64,000 nucleotides of DNA from Triticum aestivum (lineage: Eukaryota; Streptophyta; Magnoliopsida; Poales; Poaceae). The notes under the pieces are model-generated. The model searched no databases. It worked only from the letters and a program-made list of their open reading frames with translations, and was not told the DNA's origin. The position numbers were made by a program, and so were the translations under genes. Positions 31,466-43,090 of this stretch are shown in pieces. The DNA is taken from positions 703,339,622-703,403,621 of the forward strand of contig NC_057810.1 in the NCBI RefSeq assembly GCF_018294505.1, in the 5' to 3' direction. Each line of letters begins with the position of its first letter. The stretch's first letter is position 1.

Positions 31466-34400
31466 CTATCTGTTCACAATCTTCTTGCCCTTCTTTTTCG
31501 CAAATGGAGTTCTTCTGTGGAACGGACGTCCTTTAGGTAGGGTGGTCCTGCTTCTTCTTGTGGTGTATGCTGCTACTTCATCATCGTCGTCATGTTCGAT
31601 CCTCGGGTCGCCGTACTTGTCGAAGTCTTGCTCATTGGCTACTCCATCCATTCCGATGATCTTCCTTTTGCCTTTCCTCACGACAACACGACTGGGCTTT
31701 GACGGGTCGGTAATGAAGAAGCATTGGTCAACTTGGGAAGCCAGTACCCATGGCTTATTTTTCGCGGTGACGTTTGCGCCCGTGGTCTTGGATTTGGCTT
31801 CGGGTATAACCATGGTGGTGAAATACCGGTCTTCTTTTAGGACGCTCTTCGCCCATCTGACACGGAACATCGGGACCTTCTCTCCAGCGTAGCTCAGCTC
31901 CCAGATCTCCTCGATCCTTCCGTAGTATCTGTCCTTGTCATTACCGGTGTAGGATTCCATCATTACCCCGGAGTTCTGATAACCATCGCTCTTCATGTCC
32001 TTGGCCTCGGTGTAGAATGTGTAGCCGTTGATATCGTACGCCTCATAGGTCATCCGGTTGTGCTCGGCGCCCTGTGACAAGGCGAATATGAGTTGTTCTT
32101 CCGCGGAAGAATCCTCATGTAAAGGGTACGACAGAAGCTTCTGCTTGAACCAACGCGTGAAACATGAGTTGTGCTTTTTGATTATATCTCCGTCCGTCCT
32201 TTGTTGGCCTCGGTCATTGTATGTCTTCTTAATAAAGGTTTTGTGCTCTACCACCCAAGGATCGACCACGTCTATGTGTTGTAGCGCGACTAGGTTTGCT
32301 CTTTCAAAGTCGGCGAGTCGACCCTCTAAGTCGACATGCATTTCGCGGCGACCCTCACGGTGACCCCATCCAGCGAGCCTGCCGAGGTGCATGTTGACGG
32401 GCAGACCAACGGGGTTCTCAATGCCTAGATAATTCATGCAGTAGGAGATGCACTCTTCGGTCAGAAAGCCCCTGGCTATACTTCCCTCTGGACGTGACAT
32501 GTTGCGAACGTATCCTTTGATGACACCATTCATCCTTTCGAACGGCATCATGCTGTGCAGGAACGTCGGCCCGAGTTGGATGATATCCTCCACTATATGG
32601 ACCAGCAGATGCACCATAACGTCGAAGAATGCGGGCGGGAAGTACATCTCAAGCTCGCATAGTATCACCACGATCTCTTCCTGTAGCCTTCTGAGTTGCC
32701 TCACGCCAATCGACTTCCGAGAGATGACGTCGAAAAAGTTGCATAGGCCAAATAGCATTTCACGGACGTGCGCGTCCATGATCCCACGGATTGCAACTGG
32801 AAGTATCTGCGTCATCAGCACGTGACAGTCGTGAGACTTCATCCCACTGAACTTCTGCTTCGCTGGGTCTAGGTATCTTCTTATCTTCCCCGCGTAACCG
32901 TAAGGAAGTTTTACTCCTAGGAGGCAGGTGAAAAACTGCTCGATCTCCTCCTGACTTAGAGTGAAGCACGCGGGAGGGTAGTCATTTCCGGTCTTCTTGG
33001 CCTTTTTGCCTTTGCGGCGACTTACTGTGTCCTGCTTCGCCTTATCATCATCATCATCATCATCATCATTAGCGTGAAGCTCCTGCCTAATGCCCATTGA
33101 TTTCAAGTCTGCCCTTGCTTTCGGCCCATCTTTGGTCCTCTCTGGCATGTTGAGCAGGGTACCAAGCAGACTCTCGCACACGTTCTTCGTGATATGCATG
33201 ACATCAAGGCTGTGAGGCACACAGTGGATCCTCCAGTACGACAAGTCCCAGAAAACAGACCTCGTTTTCCATACCTTCAGCAGCGGCTCTGGCGCCTTTC
33301 GCTTCTTTCCCGGCTCTGGCGCCTTTTGCTTCTTTCCCGGCAGTGGGCAGTCTTTCCAATTTTTCAACAGCTTGTCTATTTCCTCGCCGCTCCTCGTACA
33401 CGGGCGTTTTCGGGGTTCGGTTTCACCATCGAACAGATCCTTGCGTTTCCTCCACGGGTCATCGTCGCGAAGCCACCTTCGATGTCCCATGAACACGGTT
33501 TTCAAAGACCCGGGATCTCTATCTAGCTGGCGATACGTTGTGTCATCCATGCACCTTACGCATCCAGAAAATCCGTGGACTACCTGCCCCGCGAGATATC
33601 CGTAACCAAGATAATCGTGCACCGTCGTGAGCAGTGCGGCTCTCATAGGGAAATATTCTTTCTCTGTGGCATCCCACGTATTGGCTGGCGTTTTCCACAG
33701 CGTGTCAAGCTCCTCTTTCAGCAGCCCCAGATACAGATTGATGTCGTTCCCTGGTTGTTTCGGTCCTTCAATTAGCATACTCATGTGAATGTACTTCCTC
33801 TTCATGCACAACCAGGGGGGAAGGTTGTACATCCACAAAAACACAGGCTAGGTGCTATGTGTGCTTCTCTGGCTGCCAAACGGATTGACTCCATCGGTGC
33901 TCGCGCCCAGCACGATGTTCCTTGGATCGTTCCCAAATTCTAGGTCTTCGAAGTTCAACGCTTGCCACTGGCTCGCATCCTTAGGGTGACTCAGCATCTT
34001 GTCTTTTTTATCTATCTCCGGATCATTTGCGTCATCTTCTCGCTTCTTCTCCTCCCTATCCGCGTGCCAACGCAGGAGCTTTGCTACCTTAGGGTCCGCG
34101 AAATACCGCTGCAGACGAGGAGTGATCGGAAAGTACCACACCACTTTTCGAGGAGCTTTCTTCCTCTTCTTGTATCGAGTGACGCCGCACACCGGACATA
34201 TGGTAGACTCCGCGTGCTCGTCCCGATAAATGATGCAATTGTTCATGCACACATGGTATTTCACGTGCGGTAAATCGAGAGGACACACGATTTTCTTCGC
34301 CTCCTTCAAACTGGTCGGGCACTTGTTCCCCTTGGGAAGACGTTCGTGCCAGAATGACATGTTCTCGTCGAAGCATGCGTCGGTCATTTTGTGTTTTACC

Positions 34401-35032
34401 TTCATCTCCAGAGCCATGAGCGTTACTTTCAGGCGGGTATCCTCGGGCCTGCATCCTTCATACAATGGAGTAACCACGTCTAACTCAAGTTGATCCATCT
34501 TGGCTTTCTCTCGGGCGGCAGCTCTTGCGTTATCCGTCTGCTTGAAAAGCAGCTCTTGAATATGAGGGTCCTGCACCCAGCCCATCGATGGTCCAGCATC
34601 GTCTGCTCCGCCGGCATCATCATCTTCATGATCATGCCCGTCGTCTGCTCCGGCATCTTCCTCATCATCATGTCCTGCATCTTCTACATGATGACTGTGT
34701 ACAACATCACCGTCGTGATCATCTCCTGGGGATTCTTCGTCTTCTCGCCCGCCCGAGCCGCGGTGGTTGTCTTGATGCCCTTCCTCATTTCTTGCCCGGC
34801 CCCCATGGACGACTTCATAGTCCTCTTCATCACCTTGCCACCGATAGCCATCCATGAAACCACACAAGAGCAGGTGGTCCCGCACCTGCCCGGAATCCGG
34901 GTCCGCAATAAGGCTCTTCAGCTTGCATCTTCGACACGGACATCTTATCTCCGTCTCGTTCTTTTGAAGCATCTCGGCCTTCGCGGACCTCAAAAACCTA
35001 TTCACAATGCCTTCAGTCATCGTGCGGACCAT
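31466..35032 (-). pseudogene. tnp2: CACTA-2 TNP2-type transposase, one nonsense codon
   Basis: The ATG at 35,032 (MVRTMTEGIVNRF) follows a likely acceptor (ccccgcag), so a short upstream exon may exist. Order: Cys-rich transposase-associated segment (IRCPCRRCK); a long Asp/Glu/His-rich linker; the TNP2 core with STICPVCGVTRY, DGVNPFG, TVHDYLGYGYLAGQ and SGCVRCMDD; a DUF4218-like part with PFERMNGVIKGYV; and a DUF4216-like C terminus. It terminates in a basic tail (KKKGKKIVNR). The Trp codon in the conserved HSTWPV motif has become TAG (33848-33850). That is the only interruption across about 1,190 codons. An Asp run from a CAT/ATC repeat lies near 33,050. The protein is clearly different in sequence from the CACTA-1 transposase. 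Without readthrough only the first ~390 residues would be made, lacking most of the catalytic core. Confidence 0.9.
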
Positions 35033-35509
35033 GGTCGCCTGCGGGGTAGAGCAAAACGATATTTTAGAACCAAGAAAAAATTTGGCATGACTTTCCCAAA
35101 AAATAGGACCAAAAAGAATGCTTAATGCCAAAATTCTCCCCGAAACGGAAATGAATCAACATTCCGGAAAAATATTGGCAACTATCGCATTTCAAATACC
35201 GGTACACCTCCAAACACAAACACATATGCAACACCACAAACATATGCAACACCACGAACATACATAGATCTAGCTAGGCCATAAAAAGTGCATGTGCACA
35301 TTGTTGTAGGGAGAACAACATAAATATAGCTTCCCCCCTTACTTACCTATCAAAACAAGGTAATTTAACCACTTAATTTGAATGAATCTATGGTGGAAAT
35401 GAGGTGAAAAAGAGGAGGCACCCGAGACAAGGAGGAGGTGGAGAGAATGAAGTGGGGAGAAAGTGAGTGTGGGTAGGAGAGGTTGTCCAAAATATCTTGT
35501 TGCTGCCCA

Positions 35510-36012
35510 CTTACTAATGGCGCACCAACTCTAAATGCGCCATTAGTAATCCAGGTTACTAATGGCGCACCTTCTGGTGGTGCGCCATTAGTAGTTTTGC
35601 AAAAAAAAAGAACATACTAATGGCGCACTGTTCCACAGTGCGCAATTACTAGTTTAAACTAGTAATGGCGCACGATGGAAGAGTGCGCGATTAGTAGTTT
35701 TGCAAAAAAAGGAATAAAAAATATAATTAAAAAAACAACATTAGTGGCGCACTTTCCGACAGGTGCGCCATTACTAGTTAGAACTAGTAATGGCGCACTG
35801 ACTCTGGATGCGCCATTAGTATGTTTGGACAGGCGCACTAGTTAAAATTTTTTTTGATACTAATGGCGCACCTTGTGCCTGGTGCGCCATTAGTAGTTTC
35901 AACTCTAATGGCGTATCAGAAGGTGGTGCGCCATTAGTATATACTAATGGCGCACCGCTTGTCTGGTGCGCCATTAGTGTCAATCCCATCTATAGCCCTT
36001 TTTCTAGTAGTG
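35510..36012. repeat. CACTA-2 right subterminal array
   Basis: Ten or more copies of ACTAATGGCGCACC and TGCGCCATTAGTA as inverted pairs up to the terminus. Some pairs have diverged (gtgcgcaattactag, tgcgcgattagtag). Confidence 0.88.
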
Positions 36013-36015
36013 CAA
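36013..36015. repeat. CACTA-2 target-site duplication, right (CAA)
   Basis: Second copy of CAA, directly following the terminal ctttttctagtagtg. Confidence 0.88.
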
Positions 36016-37569
36016 ACGTCAACATATATTTGCAATTATCCAAGTGGCGTAAATTAATATGTGAAGATGTATGCTTTTGTTCTTTTCAATGTTTCTCTAA
36101 TTTATACAAATTTATTTCAAAAAGATTAAACATCAAAGACATAACTTGTAACTATAAGATCAAATAAGTTGTAATTATAAGTAAGTAGAAAAGCATAGTA
36201 TAAATAAATTAAATGCGCGCTTTGCCATGTCAATAATTTGTAGAGTTGCGAGCTCGTTGATTTGTCAGTCATTTTTTATTCAGCTATTACATTTAACATA
36301 TATTCTGATATTAGTGGAGATATTTCCGTACTTGCGCCCAATTTGCATGGGGTATTTGGTTTATGTTGAAAAGCAAATACATTTGACATAACCAAAGACG
36401 ACTACAAAGTTCAAAGTTAATTGTATTCAAAAAACATCAAACAACAATATGTACATGCAATGGTTTTTTTTAATCTTGCTACGAAGTGTTCAAAAAAGAA
36501 AGAATCTTCGTCACTATGCAGCATCCCATGGTTGTTACGGAGAAATGAAAAAATGATAGGAGCTTCAAGTGAGAAAATTGAACTTTTTGTAAGTCAATAA
36601 ACATGATACCTTGGGCTGTAGTAGAAAAATAACAAGTGAAAAATGAGTCAGTATGTAATGAAAAGGGGCAATTTGAGCACACATGTTTATAAAGGAGATT
36701 AGGCGGTCGCTAACTTACGTTGGTCACAAGAGGTAAGGCCACAAAATAGTGATGTCAGTATATGTCATTGAACAATTTAGCGGGTCTTCTCTTATCTCCT
36801 ACTCAGTTTCAAAATCTTCAAAGATTAAACTATATATAATCTGGAAAGTAAGATTAGTTAAAAATATTTTCAGAAGTGACTCCTAAATATTGTCTATAAA
36901 GAGATACTTGATAAGCAAATATGTCTCATCTATGTCTCACCAACTTAGAGGTCTCTCATATAAATTTACCCAATGCATATGGCAGTATTTCAGTGGACCC
37001 TTTAAAGATTTGTATCTTAAAAGCAACAGGTCCATTATTGATGGCACAACCACAAATGGCAAGTGTTGTTGAATATGATTTCTTCAATTTTTCCAAGAAC
37101 AAATAAATATATGAGTAGACAAAAGCAGGAAATATCTCAGAGAGGAAGTGCCAAAGTTGCATATCATGTTGCAGTTACAGTCATACATTTAATTGAAACC
37201 CGTAATTCCAAATCCATGAGATATAAGAAGACCATCTCAAATCATAAACTTGTTGGCTTCATGACATGTACCTGATTCCTTCCGATGTGGAACAAATTCT
37301 TTGTCCATGATTTTTTGAATACAGTTGACCCAATATTAATTGCCATTAGCTACAGAGGATATAAGACAATAGTAACTTAACATTAATTCAGCTAACTATA
37401 ACAAAGAGAAAATATATTGTAAGTATTGTATGACTTTCTCTTAACCTAATTTGTAGGTTGATGCATGAGAAAACTTGAAGCCAAATTATTTTCATGGGTT
37501 CTTTCCTTCACACATATAAGAGGAAAGAAATGAAGGAGGCAATACTAAACAATTTGTAGGAACAAAGTA
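36016..37569. other. AT-rich non-coding interval
   Basis: About 1.55 kb without a convincing reading frame, splice pattern or transposon end. It probably includes the original target DNA of CACTA-2. Confidence 0.5.
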
Positions 37570-38845
37570 TGTCTACCAGAAGGGGGTGAATGGGAGTTTT
37601 AAAATTTCTTCAGAAATCTCAAAACTCTCGGAACCCAGCAGCGGAGCGAATGAAAAACAAACTGCAGTGAGCTACAGCTAAGTACCGAATGGAAACAGGG
37701 TCATGCATCGAGACAAATCACATGAAGGAAATCACAATGAAAGTAAACATGGATAACAGAGATAACCAGTGGTGCTCGATGGCGACAGGGTATTTGTTCG
37801 ACTAGTTCGTCCTTCTGCACAAGGACGATGTCTGGTTGGAGGGTTTGTGACTTAACACGAAAATAAACTCTCTTCACCCTATTCTCCTCGACTATTGGTT
37901 CATCAACCAATGTCGATTACTCATGGTAGATACTTAAGGCGACCTCCAAACCTTCACAAACTTCTTCTTCGAGAACCACAATCACTCTTGGTCTCTTAAG
38001 AAATTGACACCTAACCGTCTAGAGAGTTTGCAACTCTCAAGAGTAATAGGCGGAGCGTACTATACTTAGATTCGAGTGATGCTAAACCACTATCTAATAA
38101 TACTTTGGCTCTAGGGGTTTTGTATCGGTGGATTTTAAACTCAAGTCGCTCAGAGAGTGGGTTGCTCAACAATCTTCTCATAATCAAATGGAGCAGCCAC
38201 CAGACAAAGCCGACGCAGATTGGCTACTTATAGCCACATCCTTCACAGCAGGGAAATGACCATTTTGGACATGCGGTCCAGCCAATGTCCAACTGACATG
38301 TTTCCAACGGTCGGATTTGGGAGCAACCGTAACATTGCTTGAGGAACAACCAATGCTAACTCCTCGGTCTGAGACAAATTTCTCGCGGTGAAGAAGATCA
38401 TAGTCTCTTGCTGGCAAGTATTTGCTCGGAGCACAAAGAGATTTCTCTCGCAACTTTCATAGGATTTGGGTATAGCATCAGAGAATCAAAGTTTCGAATG
38501 CTACACTCCTCTTAATAGTATGGTGGTACTATGACTCAATTGAAGTGAAAAAAGAATGACGAAACAAATGCTACGTCTTCACTTCGCCTTCAATCTTCTC
38601 GGACGCAGTCATTTTCCTCGGACAGCCACCGAACAGATTGCTTTTCGTCAGCAATTTTGAGGGGTCACTCTTGCTATCATAACCTTCAGTGATAACCTTC
38701 ACTGCAGCGCAGGGAGATTACCTTCGTCGTTTAACTCAAACTCTTTGTGATCACAGAGACCTGTTACTCTATGTCACTAGCAAATACATAAGTTCCATAC
38801 TTTTTATGTCAACAAACTCCAAAATGTAAGGGGTCAATCATTGCA
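37570..38845 (-). mobile_element. LTR of an unassigned LTR retrotransposon (3' LTR, minus orientation)
   Basis: On the minus strand it begins TGCAATGATTGACCCC and ends GGTAGACA, the TG...CA form of an LTR, 1,276 bp. A purine run (tcaaaaaatcgggagattg) lies just before it, where the polypurine tract of a 3' LTR belongs. The plus-strand phrases agaagggggtgaatgg and cgacctccaaaccttcacaa also occur in variant form in the element at 62,589, so the two are relatives. No second LTR is in the window. Confidence 0.6.
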
Positions 38846-41800
38846 CCAACAATCTCCCGATTTTTTGACGGTTGTTGACAAAACAGATAATCATCAAACT
38901 GAAGGTAGATAGGTAAAAAGTAAAGTGAGCAAGAGTAAATGTTTTGTTACTTTACTAGATGAGAAATAGACTCCCCTAGATGTATGAAGGGTAATATATA
39001 TGTGATACAATATTCCTACAATTCATGAAGTATATAGAGGAAATTTCAATCAATCAAGGTAATGATTCACACTGATGATATAATCCATCGAGATTGTAGT
39101 GCAATCATTCATAACTTCTGATAATAATTCCACCTGCAAAACAATGCTTCGAGAGAAATGATGCAGCAGGCGGGGTTATTAGCATTACAACACATAAGTA
39201 ATTACAACAAGGAACAGAAAGTCTTTGAGGCAAAAGCTCAACACACTCAAGAAGCCAAACCAAATAAGCACAGAGAGCAAATCTATCAAAACTCGATGTA
39301 ATTCTCCCCTCTTCTGTCAACTAGTGTCAAAAAGGTGTCGAAGAAAATGAGCGCAGAAGTTGTGAACTTGATTCACTCTGAGGCATGTCCAGAAGAACTG
39401 TCAGACGGGAGTTCTGATTCAGAGGTGACTGGGACATCTTCATCTTTATCGGCAGCTGATTTGTCTTCAAGAGGGACGACACGATGCTGAGATGATGACG
39501 GCACATTTGCATCAGCCTCAGGAGCACCACTAGAGATAGCATTTCCTTCGGCTGGTTTCTCAATCGGTGGCGTGGATTCTGATTCCTCGAGCAGTTTGCG
39601 TAGCTTGAATTGAAGTAAATCAGTAGTTGGCGCACGAGCCGACACAGGAGGAATGATGCGATCTTGAAAGTCTTTGGCAGAAAAACCCTGGTCAATATAA
39701 TCATACAGTTCTTTGAGATCGTTATCCATGAGTTGTTTCTTGGAGAAGAACTTCTGAAGCAATTTCCACAGACGCTTCTTATTCTTCCGCAACCACATAC
39801 ACCACTTTAGTGTTGTTGTTAAAAACATTTAGTTTGGCGACAATATGCTCTTTTTCTTTGCGATCCTCAGCCATAAGCTCCAATACCAGTTGCTGTGTGC
39901 CCATACTCACTTCAAGATGCAATGGAGGTTGATGAACTTGTTTTGGGATGCGCTGAGGCACTCTTGGCCCATCGAATGTATTGTGATAGTCTCGAGGGCT
40001 TGACACAGGCAGTTTTCCCAAAGCGATATCTTCCATAACTTGCATGGTATCACGTACTAGAGGAATGAAGCTTTTGTGACTGTCTTTGGCCAAATATTCG
40101 GTGCGCATGATATGATCAATGATTTTTTGTATCCATGGCACATACACTTTGATGCTTTTTGGATGCGAGGCAGAATCCTTCAAGATTTGCAGAAACATAT
40201 CCTTGACATCAAAGATATACCATTGGGAACTCGCATAGATGGCATTCTGAAGAACATCAGAGATGACATTGGGTGTGTTCATCCTGGCCAGAGGGCAAAT
40301 GGTATAAGTGAGCAAATGATGAATAGTCTGACTTTCAAAAGATAAATGCTCAGGCAAGGGAGGACCATTGTAGTCATGAATCTTTTCTTAGTCCATTGTG
40401 CATCAAAATATCTCATCTGAAATGGCATCAATGTTGTGTACTCTGATTTTAGTTTTGCCATGTTCGAACCGAGGGAAATGAAAATGAGCGATAAAGTCTA
40501 TTGAGGTGCATTTTATCGGTTTCCCTTTGGTCATCCATTCCATTATCCACTTGCTGTTGTCAGTTTCATCGCCAGAGATGTATAAAGTTGCATAGAACTG
40601 AAGGATAATTCCCTGTTCCACAGATGCTCGAATGCAAAGACCCTGTTGAGATAGAAGTCATTGAGATCTTGCAGTAACTGATCAAAGCAGCTAATGTTCT
40701 CCATGGCAGAGAAATCCGGGAAGTCATGAGAAAATATCTTTTGGCTGTTATAGAGGATCCAAGAATAATAAATAGCATGTTCCTTGGTCCAGAAACGAGG
40801 GGATTCAGAAGTTCGAGGGCCGTTGTATGGCTGAAAGAATTTTGGATGAGTGTTCCAAATGAAAAGCGGTCCTCTGGCACCAACACCAAACGAAAAAAGG
40901 CAGTTGTTCACAAGGATATGGATAGTTGAGTTCATCTTCGACTAAAATTACTATGGAGCCTGTATGACGATGTGCTGAATCAATTGACAGATGCTATTGG
41001 GACGGAGCAGATGGCACAACAGTTGGAGTATCTTGCGGCAACGGAATAGATTCCTTATTGGTAGTCACTGGAGGAGGTTGTGGTTGATCTTCAGGAATTC
41101 GTGGTTGCTGATCAGTGGGGGGAAATGAAACATTCAGTGATGCATGAGCAGGCAAAGCTTGATGTTCTGATTGAGGGATTTCACCTTCTTCAGATACATT
41201 TTGCTGTGTAGGAACATCAGCTCTTTCAGGGGAGCCCACAGGCACTTGTGCAGTTGGCCTTGGCGAAGGAGGTGCAACATTCACTTGAGCTGTGGGTTGT
41301 GATGGAATTGCCGGCTCAGGAGATGTATCTTTCTAGGGCTGAGCATCAGCATTTTTAGATTGATTTTCTATCGTGATAGAAGAACCATTTTTCTTTGTAA
41401 TTTTCTTTCGTCTTTTGTGTGTCTGATGGAAAACTTGATCAATGTGACCCTTGACAAAATCATTGTACCCAGTTGCTTGTGTTTGATGCGGTAGGCAAAT
41501 CTTTTGAACAATATCATCAAGGTTTGAATGAAAACCCAATCTTCTATTGCGAAGGATACCCAAAGTCCGGTTGATATCCATATAGGATTCTTCAAGTTCC
41601 TTGATGACAAACATGGAAGTTGCAGTTTTCATTCGATCATTAACGTCCTTGAGTTCAACAGTAAGATTGTTGATTTCAACAGAATCTTCTCTCATATCCC
41701 GAACAAGATCAGACACTTGAGAAATAACAACAAATGGAATTGGCAAAGATGCCACTTCACCATCGAAAGGATTGTCCACGAACTTGTCCAACTGCTCCAG

Positions 41801-42049
41801 GATGAATACATGGTCATAGTAGTGTGGAGCAGCTGAACTAACATTCACATGTGCAACATGAGCGGTCTGCACGGGATTTTGCTCGGATGGAGGCATAGAA
41901 GCCAATGGCTGAGTCAAAGTAGGAGCAAATTGAGCTGCATTTTCTTTCATAGCAGCATCTTGAGGAGTAGTTTGCTTGGTTGTCGGAGGCTTGATTTTCT
42001 TAAATTTAATTTTCAGAATTTGCACTCTTATTTTAGCAGTGGTGACTGG
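38846..42049 (-). mobile_element. Internal region of the same LTR retrotransposon, truncated 5'
   Basis: Extends from the polypurine tract to the point where an unrelated LTR begins (tgttgggaaatg at 42050). No reverse transcriptase, integrase or protease is seen, so the element looks non-autonomous or cut. Confidence 0.55.
39373..42048 (-). pseudogene. Broken ORF of the non-autonomous LTR element
   Basis: Minus strand. Long open stretches (42,048-41,333; 41,284-40,994; 40,935-40,543; 40,621-40,403; 40,357-39,779; 39,828-39,373) are separated by stops and frame changes but look like parts of one protein. The first part is Pro/Gln/Thr rich with a helical segment (FILEQLDKFVDNPFDGE ... EINNLTVELKDVNDRM) and a basic tail (HKRRKKITKK). 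The middle has QFYATLYISGDE and MEWMTKGKPIKCTS, a pattern I associate with gag-like proteins of plant LTR elements. The last part is charged and helical. I do not recognise a catalytic domain. A structural gag-like role is inference only. Confidence 0.45.
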
Positions 42050-43090
42050 TGTTGGGAAATGTTGCATGGAAAACAAAAAAAATCTACGCACACGCAATGA
42101 TCTATCCATGGAGATGCATATCAATGAGGGAGAGAGTGTGTCTACGTACCCTCATAGACCGAAAGTGGAAGCGTTTAGTAACGCAATTGATGTAGTCAAA
42201 CTTCTTCGCGATCCAACCGATCAAGCACCGAATGTATGGCACCTCCGCGTCAGCACACGTTCAGCTCAATGACGTCCTTGCCTTCTTGATCCAGCAAGAC
42301 GAGCGAAGTAGTAGATGAGTTCCAACAGCACTACGGCGTGGTGATGGTGATGCTGAAGTGATCTCCGAAGGGCTTCGCCTAAGCACTATGAAAATATGAT
42401 CGGGGGAGTAAACGGTGGATGGGGGTGCCGCTTACGGCTAAGACAATGTTGTGTCCTTGTGTGGCGCCCCCTCCCCCATATATATAGGTGGGAGGGAGGA
42501 AGGAGCAGCCAAAGAGGGCGCCAACTAGGAGGAATCCTACTTGGGGTCTCTCCCTCCCCCTGCCTTACATAAGTGTGGGGGAAGGCAGGGGAGGGTGCCC
42601 CCCCCCCCNNNNNNNNNNNNNNNNNNNNNNNNNNNNNNNNNNNNNNNNNNNNNNNNNNNNNNNNNNNNNNNNNNNNNNNNNNNNNNNNNNNNNNNNNNNN
42701 NNNNNNNNNNNNNNNNNNNNNNNNNNNNNNNNNNNNNNNNNNNNNNNNNNNNNNNNNNNNNNNNNNNNNNNNNNNNNNNNNNNNNNNNNNNNNNNNNNNN
42801 NNNNNNNNNNNNNNNNNNNNNNNNNNNNNNNNNNNNNNNNNNNNNNNNNNNNNNNNNNNNNNNNNNNNNNNNNNNNNNNNNNNNNNNNNNNNNNNNNNNN
42901 NNNNNNNNNNNNNNNNNNNNNNNNNNNNNNNNNNNNNNNNNNNNNGGGAGGGAAAGGAAGGAGGGACCTCCCCTCCCCTTTCCTTCCCCTAGGTCCTGCT
43001 ATCCAAAGAAGGGGCGCACCAGGGGCTGATCTGTCCCACCCTTTGGCCCATTAGGTCCATACACTTACCGGGGGTGTCCAGAACCCCTTT
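42050..43090 (+). mobile_element. Partial gypsy-style LTR
   Basis: Begins TGTTGGGAAATGTTGCATGG and continues with phrases typical of a common Triticeae LTR (ctacgcacacgcaatgatc, gatgcatatcaatgagg, cacacgttcagctcaatgac). A TATA-like tatatatagg lies at about 42,480. It contains the 337-N gap and stops abruptly at ccagaacccctttc, where Copia copy A begins. No CA end is seen, so it is truncated. The exact family is not assigned. Confidence 0.65.
42609..42945. other. Assembly gap (337 N)
   Basis: Unknown sequence flanked by a C-run on the left and gggaggg-rich DNA on the right, inside the gypsy-style LTR. Confidence 0.99.

Larger units (their letters stand above)
24719..36012 (-). mobile_element. 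CACTA-2: complete CACTA (En/Spm, DTC) transposon, 11,294 bp
   Basis: The left end is CACTACTAGGAAAAGGCC; the right end, read inward, is CACTACTAGAAAAAGGGC. CAA flanks both ends (24716-24718 and 36013-36015). Subterminal arrays repeat ACTAATGGCGCACC and its complement. Both genes lie on the minus strand: TNP2 from 35,032 and the Transposase_24/Ulp1-like gene from 27,458. The middle holds a captured plant gene piece, an internal motif cluster and a 601-N gap. It is a different family from CACTA-1: ends and subterminal motif are unrelated in sequence beyond CACTA. Confidence 0.95.

Noticed and set aside
42488..43054. Long plus-strand ORFs crossing the 337-N gap
   Set aside because: They consist mostly of N translated as X; only short flanks are real sequence.
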